DNA of 64,000 nt from Azorinus chamasolen. Its lineage: Eukaryota > Mollusca > Bivalvia > Cardiida > Solecurtidae. The position numbers and the translations under genes were made by a program. Shown in pieces: positions 1 through 10,533 of the stretch. The notes beneath the pieces are model-generated. The model did no database searches. It had not been told where the DNA came from and worked only from the letters and a program-made list of their open reading frames with translations. The stretch lies in NCBI GenBank assembly GCA_963576725.1, contig OY755252.1:50737394-50801393 (forward strand). The letters run 5' to 3'. Within the stretch, counting starts at the first letter, position 1. Each line of letters opens with the position of its first letter.

Positions 1-155
1 ACTCTTGGTCATTGATCAGACGATACATTTTCACTGTGGTACCTATACTCTTGGTCATTGATCAGACGATACATTTTCACTGTGGTACCTACTCTTGGCC
101 ATTAATCAGACGATACATTTTCACCGCAGTACCTGCTCTTTGGCAATTGGTCAGA
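1..155. repeat. 44-46 bp tandem repeat, about 3.5 units
   Basis: Units start at 1, 47, 91 and 135 (the last partial) and contain CATTGATCAGACGATACATT. Diverged single units recur at about 543-600 and 2358-2402. These flank the inverted-repeat element at 643-2355, so that element probably landed inside a longer 44-bp array. The reading frames running through the array are repeat artefacts. Confidence 0.8.
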
Positions 156-699
156 CGAATTTTTATGCCCCACATAGTGGTGGCATATACGTTTGTCCTT
201 ATCCGTACGTCCGTCCGCACACACCTCTCGAATTTGTCCGGGTTCTTCCTAGGTTCTTCTGCGGCCCTTTGTTTGGAAAAGTAACTTTAAAAATATATTG
301 CCCGACCTCATTCTAGGAAAGTTCGTTCTATCCTCATCAATAATTACACACATGTTTGTGGCCATTATATATTGATCAAGTTCGTTAGCCATGTAAATTG
401 CGCTTCAGATGATACATACATGATTATGGCCCTTACTTTCTGTGCCAAAAATCTGAAGTGGGTGCATCAGTGTCGTATGGACACATTTCTAGTTGAACCA
501 AAGTATCTATTCTTAGCCATGTATCAGAATATTTGTATTCACCACGGTAACTACCCTTGGTCATTGATCAGACGACAATTTTTCACCAGAGTACAGATAG
601 ACCAACAAAACATGACCTACTCTAATGAAAACAAAATGAAGCGACTATGGCGCTTCCCAATCTTTAAAAGACTTCGCAAGCCATCATCCTTCAAAATAA

Positions 700-772
700 T
701 TGTCTTGGTGCAATGTATATGTTTCTGGGCTAGCATGCAGCGGGTCTCGAGTTCGATTCTGACCAGTGGCCA
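700..772 (+). pseudogene. tRNA-like sequence in left outer arm
   Basis: A box-A-like stretch (TTGGTGCAATG) and a box-B-like stretch (GAGTTCGATTC) have tRNA spacing. The mirror copy at 2228-2302 on the minus strand reads GTGGTGCAATGGATA, close to the start of animal arginine tRNAs. Anticodon-stem pairing is poor, so this is a tRNA-derived relic and not a functional tRNA. Confidence 0.4.
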
Positions 773-911
773 ATGTTTTTTATTAATTAATTGTCCATAC
801 AAAACAACAATAAATATAACATACAATAATTATTAACAAAATATTAACATATAATTGAAAACGACTAAAAATTGATAAGATGACTACAAATAGCAAATAA
901 TTTTTTTATTT

Positions 912-1015
912 AAAAAAAAAAGGAAACTGCATAGCCTGGTATTCGAACCCACGACCCCCTGTTTGCAAGACCAGATACATATCCATTAGACCAAAGCCCA
1001 GTACATTATGTTGTC
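912..1015 (-). pseudogene. tRNA-like sequence in left inner arm
   Basis: Minus-strand reading gives GGTCTAATGGATATG (box-A-like) and GTGGGTTCGAATCCCAG, a good T-arm. The anticodon loop reads CTTGCAA, which would be Ala(TGC), but the acceptor stem does not close. It is near-identical to the plus-strand copy at 1575-1655. Confidence 0.45.
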
Positions 1016-1179
1016 TGGTCCTATATTTGTGTTCTGTTATGTAAACCAAGTTATTATCCTCCCAATTTGACCTGAGACTCGATTAAATTTCGGCGTGTTT
1101 ATCGGGATTGTTCGTAATACTCTGTGACAAAACATAGCAAACCAAAAGCCGGTAATAATCATGTCCCACGAGGATTGTA

Positions 1180-1384
1180 CAGTAAAACCTCTCTAATGCG
1201 ACCACTTAATGAATAAACATGACTGTCTTTATGAGCAGATGGTTGCTTAATGCAGGACAAAAGTTATGCAGAAAGCCCCTACGGGAGCTTTCTGCATAAC
1301 ATTCGTCCTGTATTAAGCTACCACCTGCCTTTGCCACTTTGAATTATGCCCCCTTTTGCTGGTCGTATTAGAGGAGTTTTACTG
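1180..1384. mobile_element. TA-flanked MITE (CAGTAAAACC ends), copy 1
   Basis: The ends CAGTAAAACCTCTCTAATGC and its inverse (ending TTTTACTG) are flanked by TA at 1178-1179 and 1385-1386. An inner palindrome around CTTTCTGCATAAC brackets the centre. TA flanks plus CAGT termini fit pogo/Tigger-like Tc1/mariner MITEs (family knowledge). No ORF. Confidence 0.75.
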
Positions 1385-1574
1385 TATTCTTAATGCTCAT
1401 TCTTATACCTTCGGAAATTTATTCGAAGATTACCGACGATAATACACGGAATATGCATGAGTCTCAGGTCAAATTTGTAGGATAATATATTGAGACTTGT
1501 TGTTATTTTGTTGTTTACATAACAGAACACAAATATAGGACCAGACAACATAATGTAGTAAGTTGCCACCAATA

Positions 1575-1655
1575 ATGTTCTGGGCTTTGGTCTAATGGAT
1601 ATGTATCTGGTCTTGCAAACAGGGGGTCGTGGGTTCGAATCCCAGGCTATACAGT
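1575..1655 (+). pseudogene. tRNA-like sequence in right inner arm
   Basis: Mirror of 912-1015, with the same GGTCTAATGG and GGGTTCGAATCCC boxes and a CTTGCAA loop. There is no matching acceptor stem. Internal polymerase III promoter boxes may still be usable. Confidence 0.45.
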
Positions 1656-1850
1656 TTTCTTTTTTAAAGCAAAAATGATTTGCTATTTGTAATCATCTTT
1701 TTAATTTTTAGTCGTTTTCAATTATTATCCTCCCAATTAGACCTGAGACTCGATTAAATTTCGGCGTGTTTATCGGGATTGTTCGTAATACTCTGTGACC
1801 AAGCATAGCAAAGCAAAAGCCGGTAATAATCATGTTCCACGAGGATTGTA

Positions 1851-2042
1851 CAGTAAACCCCCTCTAATGCGACCACTTAATGAATAAACATGACTGACTT
1901 TATAAGCAGATGGTTGCTTAATGCAGGACAAAAGTTATGCAGGAGCTTTCTGCATAACTTCCGCCCTGTATTAAGCTACCACCTGCCATTGCCACTGTGA
2001 ATTATGCCCCCTTTTGCTGGTCGTATTAGAGGAGTTTTACTG
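1851..2042. mobile_element. TA-flanked MITE (CAGTAAAACC ends), copy 2
   Basis: Same family as 1180-1384, flanked by TA at 1849-1850 and 2043-2044. It sits at the same place in the duplicated ~430-bp module, so it was probably copied with that module. It lacks a short stretch of the central palindrome. Confidence 0.7.
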
Positions 2043-2227
2043 TATTTTTATAGCGCATTCTTATACCTTCGGAAATTTATTCGAAGATTACCGACGATAA
2101 TACACGGAATATGCATGAGTCTCAGGTCAAATTTGTAGGATAATATATGTTAATATTTTGTTATTAATTATTATATGTTATATTTATTGTTGTTTTGTAT
2201 GGACAATTAATTAATAAAAAAATATAG

Positions 2228-2302
2228 GCCATTGGTCGGAATCGAACTCGAGACCCGCCGCATATAAGCCCAGATACATATCCATTGCACCACGACAATT
2301 GT
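2228..2302 (-). pseudogene. tRNA-like sequence in right outer arm
   Basis: Minus-strand GTGGTGCAATGGATATG and GAGTTCGATTCCGACC resemble box A and the T-arm of an arginine tRNA. The loop reads CTTATAT and the anticodon stem is weak. Mirror of 700-772. Confidence 0.45.
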
Positions 2303-2402
2303 TTTGAAGGGTTGTGGCTTGCGAAGTCCTTTAAAAATTAGGAAGCGCCATAGTCAAGTATCAGACGATATATTTTCACTGCGGTGCCTACTATTGGCCA
2401 TG

Positions 2403-2752
2403 GATGACTTTTTGTGTTGATCCGCCAACTGTTATAACACTGTATCTAATTAATATTCATTATATCATTGTTTCTAGCATAACTAATAATGGAGTATGCC
2501 CCAAAGAAAAAGACTTATTTGACATGTCCATTATAGACAATGTGACTGTACCATAGTCTCATAACGCGTCTAAATATAGCTTTCCGCCTAACAGTTCATT
2601 TAATTGCATATTCAAGCATTGGCCTTCATCAGGAGAAAACCTTTTCAGAATGAGAGTAATTTGCATTTTAAATCTAAATTTAAAATACCCAAGTTTGATT
2701 CTTACTTATAGCAAACAGAACCCCCTGCTGATACAATCTTTACTATCACGTA
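2403..2752. other. No recognised feature
   Basis: AT-rich unique-looking DNA between the inverted-repeat composite and the next MITE. I see no exon, RNA gene or clear repeat. Confidence 0.5.
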
Positions 2753-2932
2753 TTAACTCTTTCGCTGCCAAACTTTGTCGTGTGCAAACTTTTCTTCATT
2801 TTTAGTTTAAAAAACCCGTGACGGTAACAAATAGTTTGATCCTGATCGGACGTCGGGGTACTCGGCGTTTCATCAGGATCCAAACTGTTTGCATTGGTAA
2901 TTAAAGATGCGACATTGGCAGCGAGAGAGTTA
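2753..2932. mobile_element. Hairpin MITE, GTTTGGATCC-core group
   Basis: Ends TTAACTCTTTCGCTGCCA and TGGCAGCGAGAGAGTTA are inverted. A central imperfect palindrome at 2831-2894 carries TTTGATCCTGATC and GGATCCAAACTG. Relatives: 9667-9722, 11816-11872, 40741-40809, 45370-45435 and 57405-57470. TTAA-type edges suggest piggyBac-like mobilisation. Confidence 0.6.
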
Positions 2933-4080
2933 GGATTTGTATTTAAAGACATTTTTACTGCCTTTTACTACAAAAAACCTATTCCAGTATCACACAGATT
3001 GGACACTGATGACGCTTCGAGTGACTTTGCGTCTCACCAGGACCCATTCTGTTCACTCAAGATTAAACCCCCTTCACTACCCCCCACTTCTCCCCCCCCC
3101 CCCTCCCTCCCACCGACTTTGTCTATAGCGTGCTTAAGGTTGATTTCAGCTCGTGCGCTTGTATGGAGAATATTCATTTTAACAGCACAAAAGATTGTAC
3201 GATTGAGAGTGTCACTAATAGATTGGTGATCAGGTATCGGCCTATATTAACCTATATATGTAAGCTCCTATACAGCTGTCCGCTTTACTATTTCTCGGCA
3301 TAAATGAACCACCTGCTTTCTAACACTCATATGTTCATAAATGAATGACCGCTTAGGACAGGTTCAACTGTGTATTATTCTATTTCATTTGCAAACCGGA
3401 TAGACCCTGATCCGACAGCTCCTACAGCAGCTGTCTGAATTGGGTCTACCCTGTTTGCAAACGCCTGAAAATGCATCTATATCAGATTAACGGTATAATT
3501 TTAATTCATTTAACCCTTTTCCCTCATACAATCACCTTTTCAAGAGTAGATCCAGAGTGAAACAGAACAGTGGAACCTTTCAAAAGGGACCACACAAAGA
3601 GAATACTTGTCCGTGCTAAACACAGCATACATTATCTTTTCACAGCAGGATTTTAGTTAATCGTGTTTATCCCATATTGATATACATGTACACATATTGT
3701 ACAGAGACGAGACGATGTGTAAACTGGGGTCACATCAGACTCAGAGCAGTTTGCCACTCGTATAATTGTTACACTAGTATAACGAGTCGCTCACTGGGAA
3801 CATGGGTCTCACTGCATTGTAAAGAGCGTGCACTGAAATCAGACACCATGTCTCTGATTAACAAGCTTTATGTTAACTGAAAACAGGGAAATATTACCGA
3901 AAATATTCTGAGAAGTGGCAAATAATGCACACCACGATCAGATCAGATTTGTGGTCAGGTTGTGCATTATTTGCAATGCAATAAAACTCTTTCACAGAGA
4001 GTGGCTAAATGTATATTGCAAAATCGAAATATATGGAATGTTTCAGTTCGGCTATCCATATAAATACATGTATATATTAC
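2933..4080. other. Mostly unassigned DNA with one hairpin-MITE core
   Basis: A central MITE palindrome lies at 3391-3460 (AGACCCTGATCC... against ...GGGTCTACC). A C-rich stretch sits at 3083-3120. Around 3910-3970 there is a short inverted repeat (GTGCATTATTTGC). No exon was identified; the apparent reading frame at 2894-3229 has no recognisable protein similarity. Confidence 0.45.
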
Positions 4081-4083
4081 ATA

Positions 4084-4395
4084 TACAGTAAACTCTCTAT
4101 AAAGCGATCACTTTTTGAATAAACATAGTTGTTTTTAAATGCAGGCGGTTGCTGAATGCAGGACGAATGTAATACAGAGGGTCCCTATAGGAGCTTTCAG
4201 TATAGCTGTCTGGCTGCACATGCTCTCATCTGTTTTTAACACAGAACTACAGTAGAACCTACCTTCAGTGGCCAATAAACAGAGGTATAATCCTGGGTCT
4301 GTAAAACAGGCGATAGCTTAGTGCAGGGCAAATGTAATACAGAAAGGAGCTTTCTGTATTACGTTTGTCCCGCAATAAGTAACCATCTACTTTTT
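4084..4395. mobile_element. Two adjacent diverged CAGTA-type MITEs
   Basis: One begins CAGTAAACTCTCTATAAAGC at about 4086; a second begins CAGTAGAACC at about 4251. Both contain the family's interior (TGCAGGACGAATGTAATACAG). The second lacks its right end where the tandem array at 4396 begins. Confidence 0.5.
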
Positions 4396-5360
4396 TATAC
4401 CCCCGTGACGACTGTCAGGGGGCATTATGTTTTGCATCTGTCCGTCCGTTTGTCCGTCCTGGCGTCAAGCTTTGCTATAAAGTGTTATATGTCAGTAAGT
4501 TCTACTTATAAACATGAAAGTTCACATACACATCAATTTCCATCTGTGCTATCATTTGACACCTCACCCATGCTACCCGCAAGTCCAAGGTCAAATGACT
4601 TTGAAATTTTACGTGCAGTTGGTTGTCACATTTACATGCAGTTGGTTGTCACATTTTGTTCAGTGGCTTATATCTCCCTAACCACTGTACCTATTGACAT
4701 GGAATTGCATATACACATTGAACACCATCCATACTTTCATTGCGGACCCAGCCCATGCTGCCCGCAAGTCCAATGTCAAGGTCAAATGACTTGGAAATTG
4801 TATGTGCAGTTGGTTGTCACAGTTGTTTCATCGTCTTATATCTCCCTAACCACTATAGCTATTCGCATGGAATTGCATATACACATTAAATACCATATAT
4901 ACTTTCATTGCCCACCCAACCCATGCTGCCCATAAGCAAGGTCATATGACTTAATAATTACTTGGAAATTTTACGTGCAGTTAGTTGTCATAGTTTTTTC
5001 ATCGTCTTATATCTCCCTAAACACTGCAGCTATTTGCATGGAATTGCATATACAATGTACACATTAAATACCATCTATACTTTCATTGCACAACCAACCA
5101 ATACATCAATGCTGCCCGCAAGCCCAATGTCAAGGTCAAATGACTTAGGAATTTTACGTGCAGTTGGTTGTCACACAGTTTTTTCATCGTCTTATATCTC
5201 ACTAACCGCTATAGCTATTGGCATGGAATTTCATATACACATTAAACACTATCCATACTTTCATTATGCACCCGGCCCGTGCTGCCCGCAAGCCCAATGT
5301 CAAGGTCAAATGACTTAGGAATTTTACGTGCAGTTGGTTGTCACAGTGTTTTCATTCGCT
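4396..5360. repeat. Tandem-repeat element, ~172-182 bp monomers
   Basis: After ATACCCCCGTGACGACTG and a TCCGTCCG-rich tract come about five monomers sharing CAGTTGGTTGTCACA (about 4616, 4634, 4806, 4978, 5160, 5331) and CAAGGTCAAATGACTT. The pyrimidine tract followed by monomers is the mirror of the GACGGA-tail architecture seen elsewhere, so the element is probably inverted here. The long open frame through it is a repeat artefact. Confidence 0.7.
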
Positions 5361-5840
5361 TATATCTCGAAGTTCAAGGGACCATACAAATTACTTCTAG
5401 ATAACAGAAGTTCGAGTCATCAGTTCACAGCTTAATTCAGGTCTAAAGTAATGTTCAAAGCTCCTTTTGGACATTTCAGCATTACAACATAACAATATAT
5501 ACCAATTTTGTGAAATTAATGAAACACTTTAATTTGTTATTGTCTAATCCTAATGTCGTGTTTTCACTAACATTTGTATGTACAAATATCAAATCTCATG
5601 CATTTTCCTCGTTTTTCTGCCTTTATATTCTATATATAAAAAAATCAAATCTCAGGCATTTCTAAGGATTTTCTCACGTATTTTGTCTAAAAATATGGTA
5701 CTCCTGTATTTTTCATTTAAATTGTGCTTAAATTGGGATAATAGAGGTTATTTGCAAACACGTCTGATCAAATTCCAAAATGGCTTGAATCTCATAACGA
5801 TATTCATAATATATATATTTTAGCATATTCTAAATCAACC
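5361..5840. other. AT-rich, nothing recognised
   Basis: No exon, repeat family or RNA gene is recognised. Simple AT-rich sequence. Confidence 0.45.
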
Positions 5841-5865
5841 ATGGACCGTCATTACTATAAGAATA

Positions 5866-6030
5866 TATTGGGTCCGAAACGACAAAGAGCTGGGTCCGAA
5901 ATGACCAAGGAATTGGGTCCGAAACGACCAAGGACCTACATTTTGGGATTGGATGCAAAACGACTTGGGTCCGATATGACCCAAAACCATTCAGACTTTT
6001 ACGACCAGACACGTCTGGATCCATTACCAA
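5866..6030. repeat. Degenerate minisatellite around GGGTCCGAAACGACCA
   Basis: GGGTCCGAAA or a close variant recurs at about 5870, 5891, 5915 and 5969, spaced 21-54 bp. It is open on both strands, which reflects repeat composition. A fragment related in wording (GGGACCCAAATGG) occurs near 23160. Confidence 0.5.
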
Positions 6031-7356
6031 ACGTCCTCAAACGAGTAAATCTATACTATATTATATAGGGTCACTTATACGTATATATTACTATCCATAA
6101 CAATGTATTTATGTAAGGGGGTGCAATATCGACTGTACTCTTTTTAAACTTTTCCGTGCCACACTTTCAAGCGAAAATCTAGAAATGGCTTATGAGAGAA
6201 TGGCCCGTTACTGGAAGTTTGTAAATAGCTTACGAGAGAATGACCCGTAATTGGAAGTTAGTCATTGTCTACAAAGACCAATGTTACCATATGTCTTTGT
6301 TCTCTGTGTAATTATGTTTCAGTTATGTGCTGGAGTGGGTTTATTTGGGAATAAAATAACTTGATTTTGCTTTTTGTTATACTAGTAGATTGTTCTTCAT
6401 GGAATGGATCTTTTAGGAATATAAATTAGTAGTCTGTACTTTGGATTGATACACGGTATTACCTGATGCAGACACAATTTACTACTATGATCATCCGTGA
6501 TAGGAGAAATAATTTACTAGATAGAATTTACTCTCTTAAACTATTCGCTGCTACACTTTCAGATGCATTCTTGAGAAACTTGCCACTGCCTATTACTCAT
6601 AGCAGAAATAAATTATATTCCATAGTGATCCCCCCATGGAGGGGGCGATCAATAATCTTCAAATCTGTACAGACCAAATGACGGTGCTGTTCGCGAAGTG
6701 TTTGGGTCTAGATGAGATGCCGAGCAAGTCGATGTTTTACATAGACCCGACGTGTTTGTATATGCCAGCTAAGAGGCGCTTAGCACTAAGAATTAATTCC
6801 TTTACTGCTACATAGTGTACAGGAATAGGTTATAAATAATGTTTGTGTAGAAAGAAATAAACACAGTTAGATCAGGTGAAACTTGTTGGAAAAGATTGTA
6901 CGACACTCTATCCTGTTGGATTTCATAAACACGCTAAGTAAATTTTCGTCTGTAACACTTGTCCACTGCTTCATTTAACAAAACATATAGTTCTTCTACT
7001 TCTTTTAACAGAATCTACCGGTGTTGTACAGTATACGAGGCCTGAAAACTGGTTGGCATCTCATCTGGATGCAAACTGTTTGCAAAAGATATCAAAATTC
7101 CTCCCACAACATGGTACATATCAGTAGAGTGCAAAGTTAATCCTTTCTCTCATAAATATTTATTCAAAAATTATTAATACGATGGAAAGGTTTAATCAGT
7201 TGTGCTTTATCTTTGATTCAGTCAATTAACCCAAACCCTGCTTAGCGCGACCTGACAGGCATATCAAAACAGCATGGATCAATATGGATATAGTTTTCAG
7301 AATTGTGCTGATCTCTCCTTATAGTCAGAATGGTAGCGTCTTCTTGCTATTTTCAG
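6031..7356. other. Probable innexin upstream intron; degenerate MITE traces only
   Basis: The direct repeat AATGGCTTATGAGAGAATGRCCCGT lies near 6183 and 6224. Degenerate MITE cores (TCTAGATGAGATGCC near 6708; CATCTCATCTGGATGC near 7049) are present. I searched for the missing innexin N-terminal exon (first transmembrane segment and first loop cysteine) and did not find it. Confidence 0.4.
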
Positions 7357-7604
7357 AATGGTACCGTCGATATGTGAGAAACTACTGCTGGGTGTCAAAC
7401 ACGTACCGCCTGCCCATGTCTGAGGCCATTCCGCTGGACGAGGACGTTCGTTACGAGAACGAGCTGAGCTACTACCAATGGGTTCCAATTATCCTGCTCG
7501 GACAGGCCTTCCTCTTCAAACTCCCCTACATTGTCTGGCATCTCCTCAATCCGACATGCGGGATTAATTTGAGCAGACTTTGCAAGTTGATCGATGGATT
7601 ACAG
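7357..7604 (+). CDS. Innexin/pannexin, internal exon (end of loop 1 to start of cytoplasmic loop)
   Basis: The exon encodes WYRRYVRNYCWVSNTYRLP, the innexin loop-1 signature around the second loop cysteine. It continues with SYYQWVPIILLGQAFLFKLP, the YYQWV motif that opens the second transmembrane helix in innexins (family knowledge). An AG acceptor (TATTTTCAG, ending 7356) and a GT donor (CAG/GTTTGT at 7604/7605) bound it. The incoming phase splits a codon; the outgoing phase is 0, matching the next exon. Innexins form gap junctions or hemichannels in the plasma membrane. The N-terminal exon is missing from the window. Assignment to innexin is strong; the paralogue cannot be named. Confidence 0.9.
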
Positions 7605-7669
7605 GTTTGTAAAACATGTTAACCAGAACCACATACATGTACTGGCTGTCTTTAAAGACAGGTTGTCAT

Positions 7670-8860
7670 TTAACCCTTTACCTGTTCAATATTCATGCAA
7701 GAAATGATGATATGGTGAACATTTATTGGCTGAATTTTTGTAATGACATATGCACACAGTATTTGTTTACCCTGGTAGAAACTGCAAATGGACATCTATA
7801 TATACCCATAAACAACAGAGCCGACTCATATCAGACATCTATATAAACCCATAAACAACAGAGCATACCCTGATCAGACATCTATATAAACCCATAAACA
7901 ACAGAGCAGACCCATATCAGACATCTATATAAACACATAAACAGCACAGCAGACCCATATCAGACATCTATATAAACCCATAAATAACAGAACAGATCCT
8001 GATTAGACATCTATATAAACCCATAAACAACAGAGCAGACCCTGATCAGACATCTATATAAACCCATAAACAATTGAGCAGACCCGTATCGGACATCTAT
8101 ATACACCCATATACATCAGAACAAACCCATATCAGACATCTATATAAAAAATTCTGAAGAGAGGTGATCCCCCGAAAGCAAAAATTGCAACACAAAAGGA
8201 GAACATTGCAGACTCGGTTTTATTGGGTCCGTTCATGAGCAATAATTGAAAGTGCAACACTACTCACGCCCCCTAGCACCGGCTTAAGCGGTATTCAATT
8301 TTCAGAACAAAAAGTACTGAAATTCATGATCTCGAAGGATCATAAACAACAGAACAGACCCCTATCAGACATCTATATAAACCCAAAAACAACAGAGCAG
8401 ACCCATATCAGACATCTATATAAACCCATAAACAACAGTGCAGACCCATATCAGACATCATAAACCCATATAAACCCATAAACAACAGAGCAGACCCTGA
8501 CCAGACATCTATATAACCCCAAAAACAACAGAGCAGACCCATATCAGACATCTATATAAACCCATAAACAACACAGCAGACCCTGATCGGACATCTATAT
8601 AAACCCATAAACAACACAGCAGACCCATATCAGACATCTATATAAACCCATAAACAACAGAGTAGACTCATATCAGACATCAATATAAACCTAAAAACAA
8701 CAGAGCAGACCTTGATCAGACATCTATATAAACCCATAAGCAACAGAGCAGACCCTTATTAGACATCTATATAAACACATAAGCAGTATGGAGTATATAC
8801 AGAAAGTATGCAGAAATCTATGGGAACTTTCATCCTTCATAAAACTACCATTTGCCTTAT
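7670..8860. repeat. 43-bp minisatellite grown inside a TTAA hairpin MITE
   Basis: The left part (7674 on, after TTAA at 7670-7673) is a normal hairpin MITE: CCCTTTACC, an ATATTCATG-type palindrome, then a stretch ending in GTAGAAACTG. From about 7793 to 8785 the MITE segment CATCTATATAAACCCATAAA plus CAACAGAGCAGACCC is repeated in ~43-bp units, about 18 copies with a 192-bp insertion at 8149-8340. The unit matches the internal part of intact MITEs (TATATAATTCCATAAGCAAA plus CAGAGCAGACC), so the array arose from the MITE. It lies in the innexin intron. A CAGTA-type MITE interior follows at about 8786-8859. Confidence 0.8.
8149..8340. mobile_element. 192-bp dispersed element, copy 1
   Basis: It starts AAATTCTGAAG and ends ATCTCGAAGGAT, interrupting the 43-bp array. 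A similar copy of the same length lies at 17559-17750. No terminal inverted repeat, tRNA-like boxes or ORF are evident. Shared internal blocks include CAGACTCGGTTTTATTG and CTCACGCCCCCTAGCA. Confidence 0.75.
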
Positions 8861-9586
8861 GGGCCCGTCACACCATGACGTTCTGGTCAGCGTTCTCTGG
8901 CGTTTGAGTAAACGTTGGTAGTCGCCCATGATCGCTGGGATAGCGCCAGAAGAGCGTTGTGTGAACGCTTGTGAACGCTAGTGAACGTCGGTGATCGCCA
9001 GGAATCGGCAAAGAACGCTGGTCGGGAAAAAATGTTTTGAACATGCACAAAAGTTCTCACTGAGACCAGCGTTCTTCAACGTTTGATGTTAAACGCTGAA
9101 GAACGTTTAAGAACGTTAATGGAACGTTTTTCTAACGTTCGATGAGCGTTGCACGCGTTCGGATATCGATAGTCAGTCGTTACTCCAGCGTTACTTGGTT
9201 TTTACTAATCGTTTGCTTTGCAGTGAACGACTCACTTGCGACCTGTCAACGACCGCTGAACGGTCCCCTAGCGCACGCAGCGTGTGACTAAAGTCAAACG
9301 AACGTCAAAACGCTATTCTGTAGTTATTCACACGTCCAACACGCTCGTCTACCGTTCACAAATCGTTCGTTGTTCGCCAATGGCACGTTAGCACGCGCTA
9401 ATGGTTTTCAGGGGTATCTTACTTGATCGCTGTTACACGCTTCTCGCGCGTAAGCCACACGCTAGTTATGCGTTAGGTACACGTTTATCACACGCCAGAT
9501 GTGTCATCCTCACTCTAGAACGCTAAAAAATCGAACGATTGAAATGTTCAGAGAACGTTGACAGAACGTCATGGTGTGACGGCCCC
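8861..9586. mobile_element. CpG-rich TIR element, ~726 bp
   Basis: The ends GGGCCCGTCACACCATGACG and its near-exact inverse (ending GTCATGGTGTGACGGCCCC) define terminal inverted repeats of about 36 bp. Flanks TTAT and TTTA allow a 3-bp TTA duplication, compatible with PIF/Harbinger-like MITEs, though not proven. The interior is packed with AACG/CGTT words (GTGAACGCT, GAACGTTTAAG). It is inserted into the right half of a CAGTA-type MITE whose remnant resumes at 9587. Confidence 0.7.
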
Positions 9587-9659
9587 TTTAACGACCAAGA
9601 TCAAGAACTATATGATGGCCACTGGAGCCTCCAGGTTGATGTGGGCGGGTCTGTGATTA

Positions 9660-10127
9660 CCTATGAAACCAGTTTGAATCCAGATGAGACTCGGTGGCTC
9701 ATCAGGATCCAAACTATTTGTCACTCTGATAGTGTATTTGAAAAGAAGATGAATCAATTTAGAAAACTGAAGAGGTGACATTTTCTACTAAAATTAATTT
9801 ACTCATGAGGCTAAAAGCTTAAGGGGTGTTTGCCTGTGTCGCATATCCAATTCTCTAATACGGATAGGCCATGTCAATGTGTACTGCTACTAGTAACCAT
9901 ATTTCCAGGTGACATATTTTCGTAGATCCATATCTAATGTTTTTGTCATAGCTGAATTAATATTCCTTGGCTTTCATTGAAACTTCACAAAAGAGAAAAT
10001 CAATTTAGGCTGGTACGTTGCACTGAAGACTATGGTTCACCAGGTTCACCGTCTATAAAGATATCGATCATGTTACTCTCAGTGAGACCTATGTCATAAT
10101 GACATCATAGATTACTAATTACACACA
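9660..10127. other. Innexin intron, one MITE core, otherwise plain
   Basis: A diverged GTTTGGATCC-core palindrome lies at 9667-9722. The rest shows no recognisable feature. Confidence 0.4.
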
Positions 10128-10533
10128 CAGTAAAAACTTCTAAACCGGATATCTTAGCAGGTGGCTGCTTAACCCTTCCCCTCTTATAAACGTGTTTTCA
10201 CGCATCTGCAGAGTAGACCCAGATCAGACGGCTCGTCTGATCAGGGTCTGCTCTGTTTGCTAATGGATTTTGATAGATCTGTTTCTATACTTTTTAAAAG
10301 GCTAGTGTTCCACCTTCCATATTTCGTTATAACTGTTTTGTCCATGAATATTCAGTAGGTATTAAAATTTGTAATTAACATAGAACAGGGAAAGGGTTAA
10401 TGCAGGATGGAAGCCAAGTAGAAAGTTCCTTTGGAAGCGCTCTGCATGACTTTCATCCTGCATTAAGCTGTCACCTTTCTTACAGAGCGACATTGCTACT
10501 GGTTTGAACATCCGGTGTATAGGGTGTTTTACC
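10128..10533. mobile_element. CAGTA-type MITE split by a TTAA hairpin MITE
   Basis: The outer ends CAGTAAAAACTTC and (inverted) GTGTTTTAC mark the host MITE. Its interior GGTGGCTGCTTAATGCAGGA is interrupted at TTAA by the element at 10173-10396. Confidence 0.7.
10173..10396. mobile_element. TTAA-flanked hairpin MITE, 224 bp, piggyBac-like
   Basis: TTAA occurs at 10169-10172 and 10397-10400, while intact copies of the host MITE have a single TTAA here. That shows a TTAA target duplication. The ends are CCCTTCCCC and GGAAAGGG. The central palindrome at 10207-10260 contains AGATCAGACGGCTCGTCTGA. TTAA duplication with CCC ends is the piggyBac hallmark (family knowledge). Confidence 0.8.

Larger units (their letters stand above)
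643..2355. mobile_element. Nested inverted-repeat composite element with tRNA-like arms
   Basis: The outer arms start GACTATGGCGCTTCC at 643 and end with its reverse complement at 2355. About 220 bp of outer arm (643-863 against 2137-2355) is inverted. An inner pair (about 850-1060 against 1490-1725) is also inverted. Between the arms a ~430-bp module (1062-1486 and 1724-2146) is repeated in direct orientation, each copy holding a small TA-flanked MITE. No coding capacity is seen. It could be one foldback transposon or stepwise insertion of one repeat in both orientations. Confidence 0.7.

Noticed and set aside
912..1655. Functional tRNA-Ala genes
   Set aside because: The T-arm and box B are good but the acceptor stem does not pair and the anticodon stem is poor; kept as tRNA-like relics.
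4321..5318. Open frames of 204 and 118 codons
   Set aside because: They run through ~175-bp non-coding tandem monomers and share only the repeat's own periodic peptide.
1..7356. Missing innexin N-terminal exon
   Set aside because: No stretch encodes the first transmembrane helix and first loop-1 cysteine block with splice sites; it is probably upstream of the window.
7793..8785. CRISPR-like array
   Set aside because: Units are directly adjacent without unique spacers, and the DNA is eukaryotic; it is a MITE-derived minisatellite.
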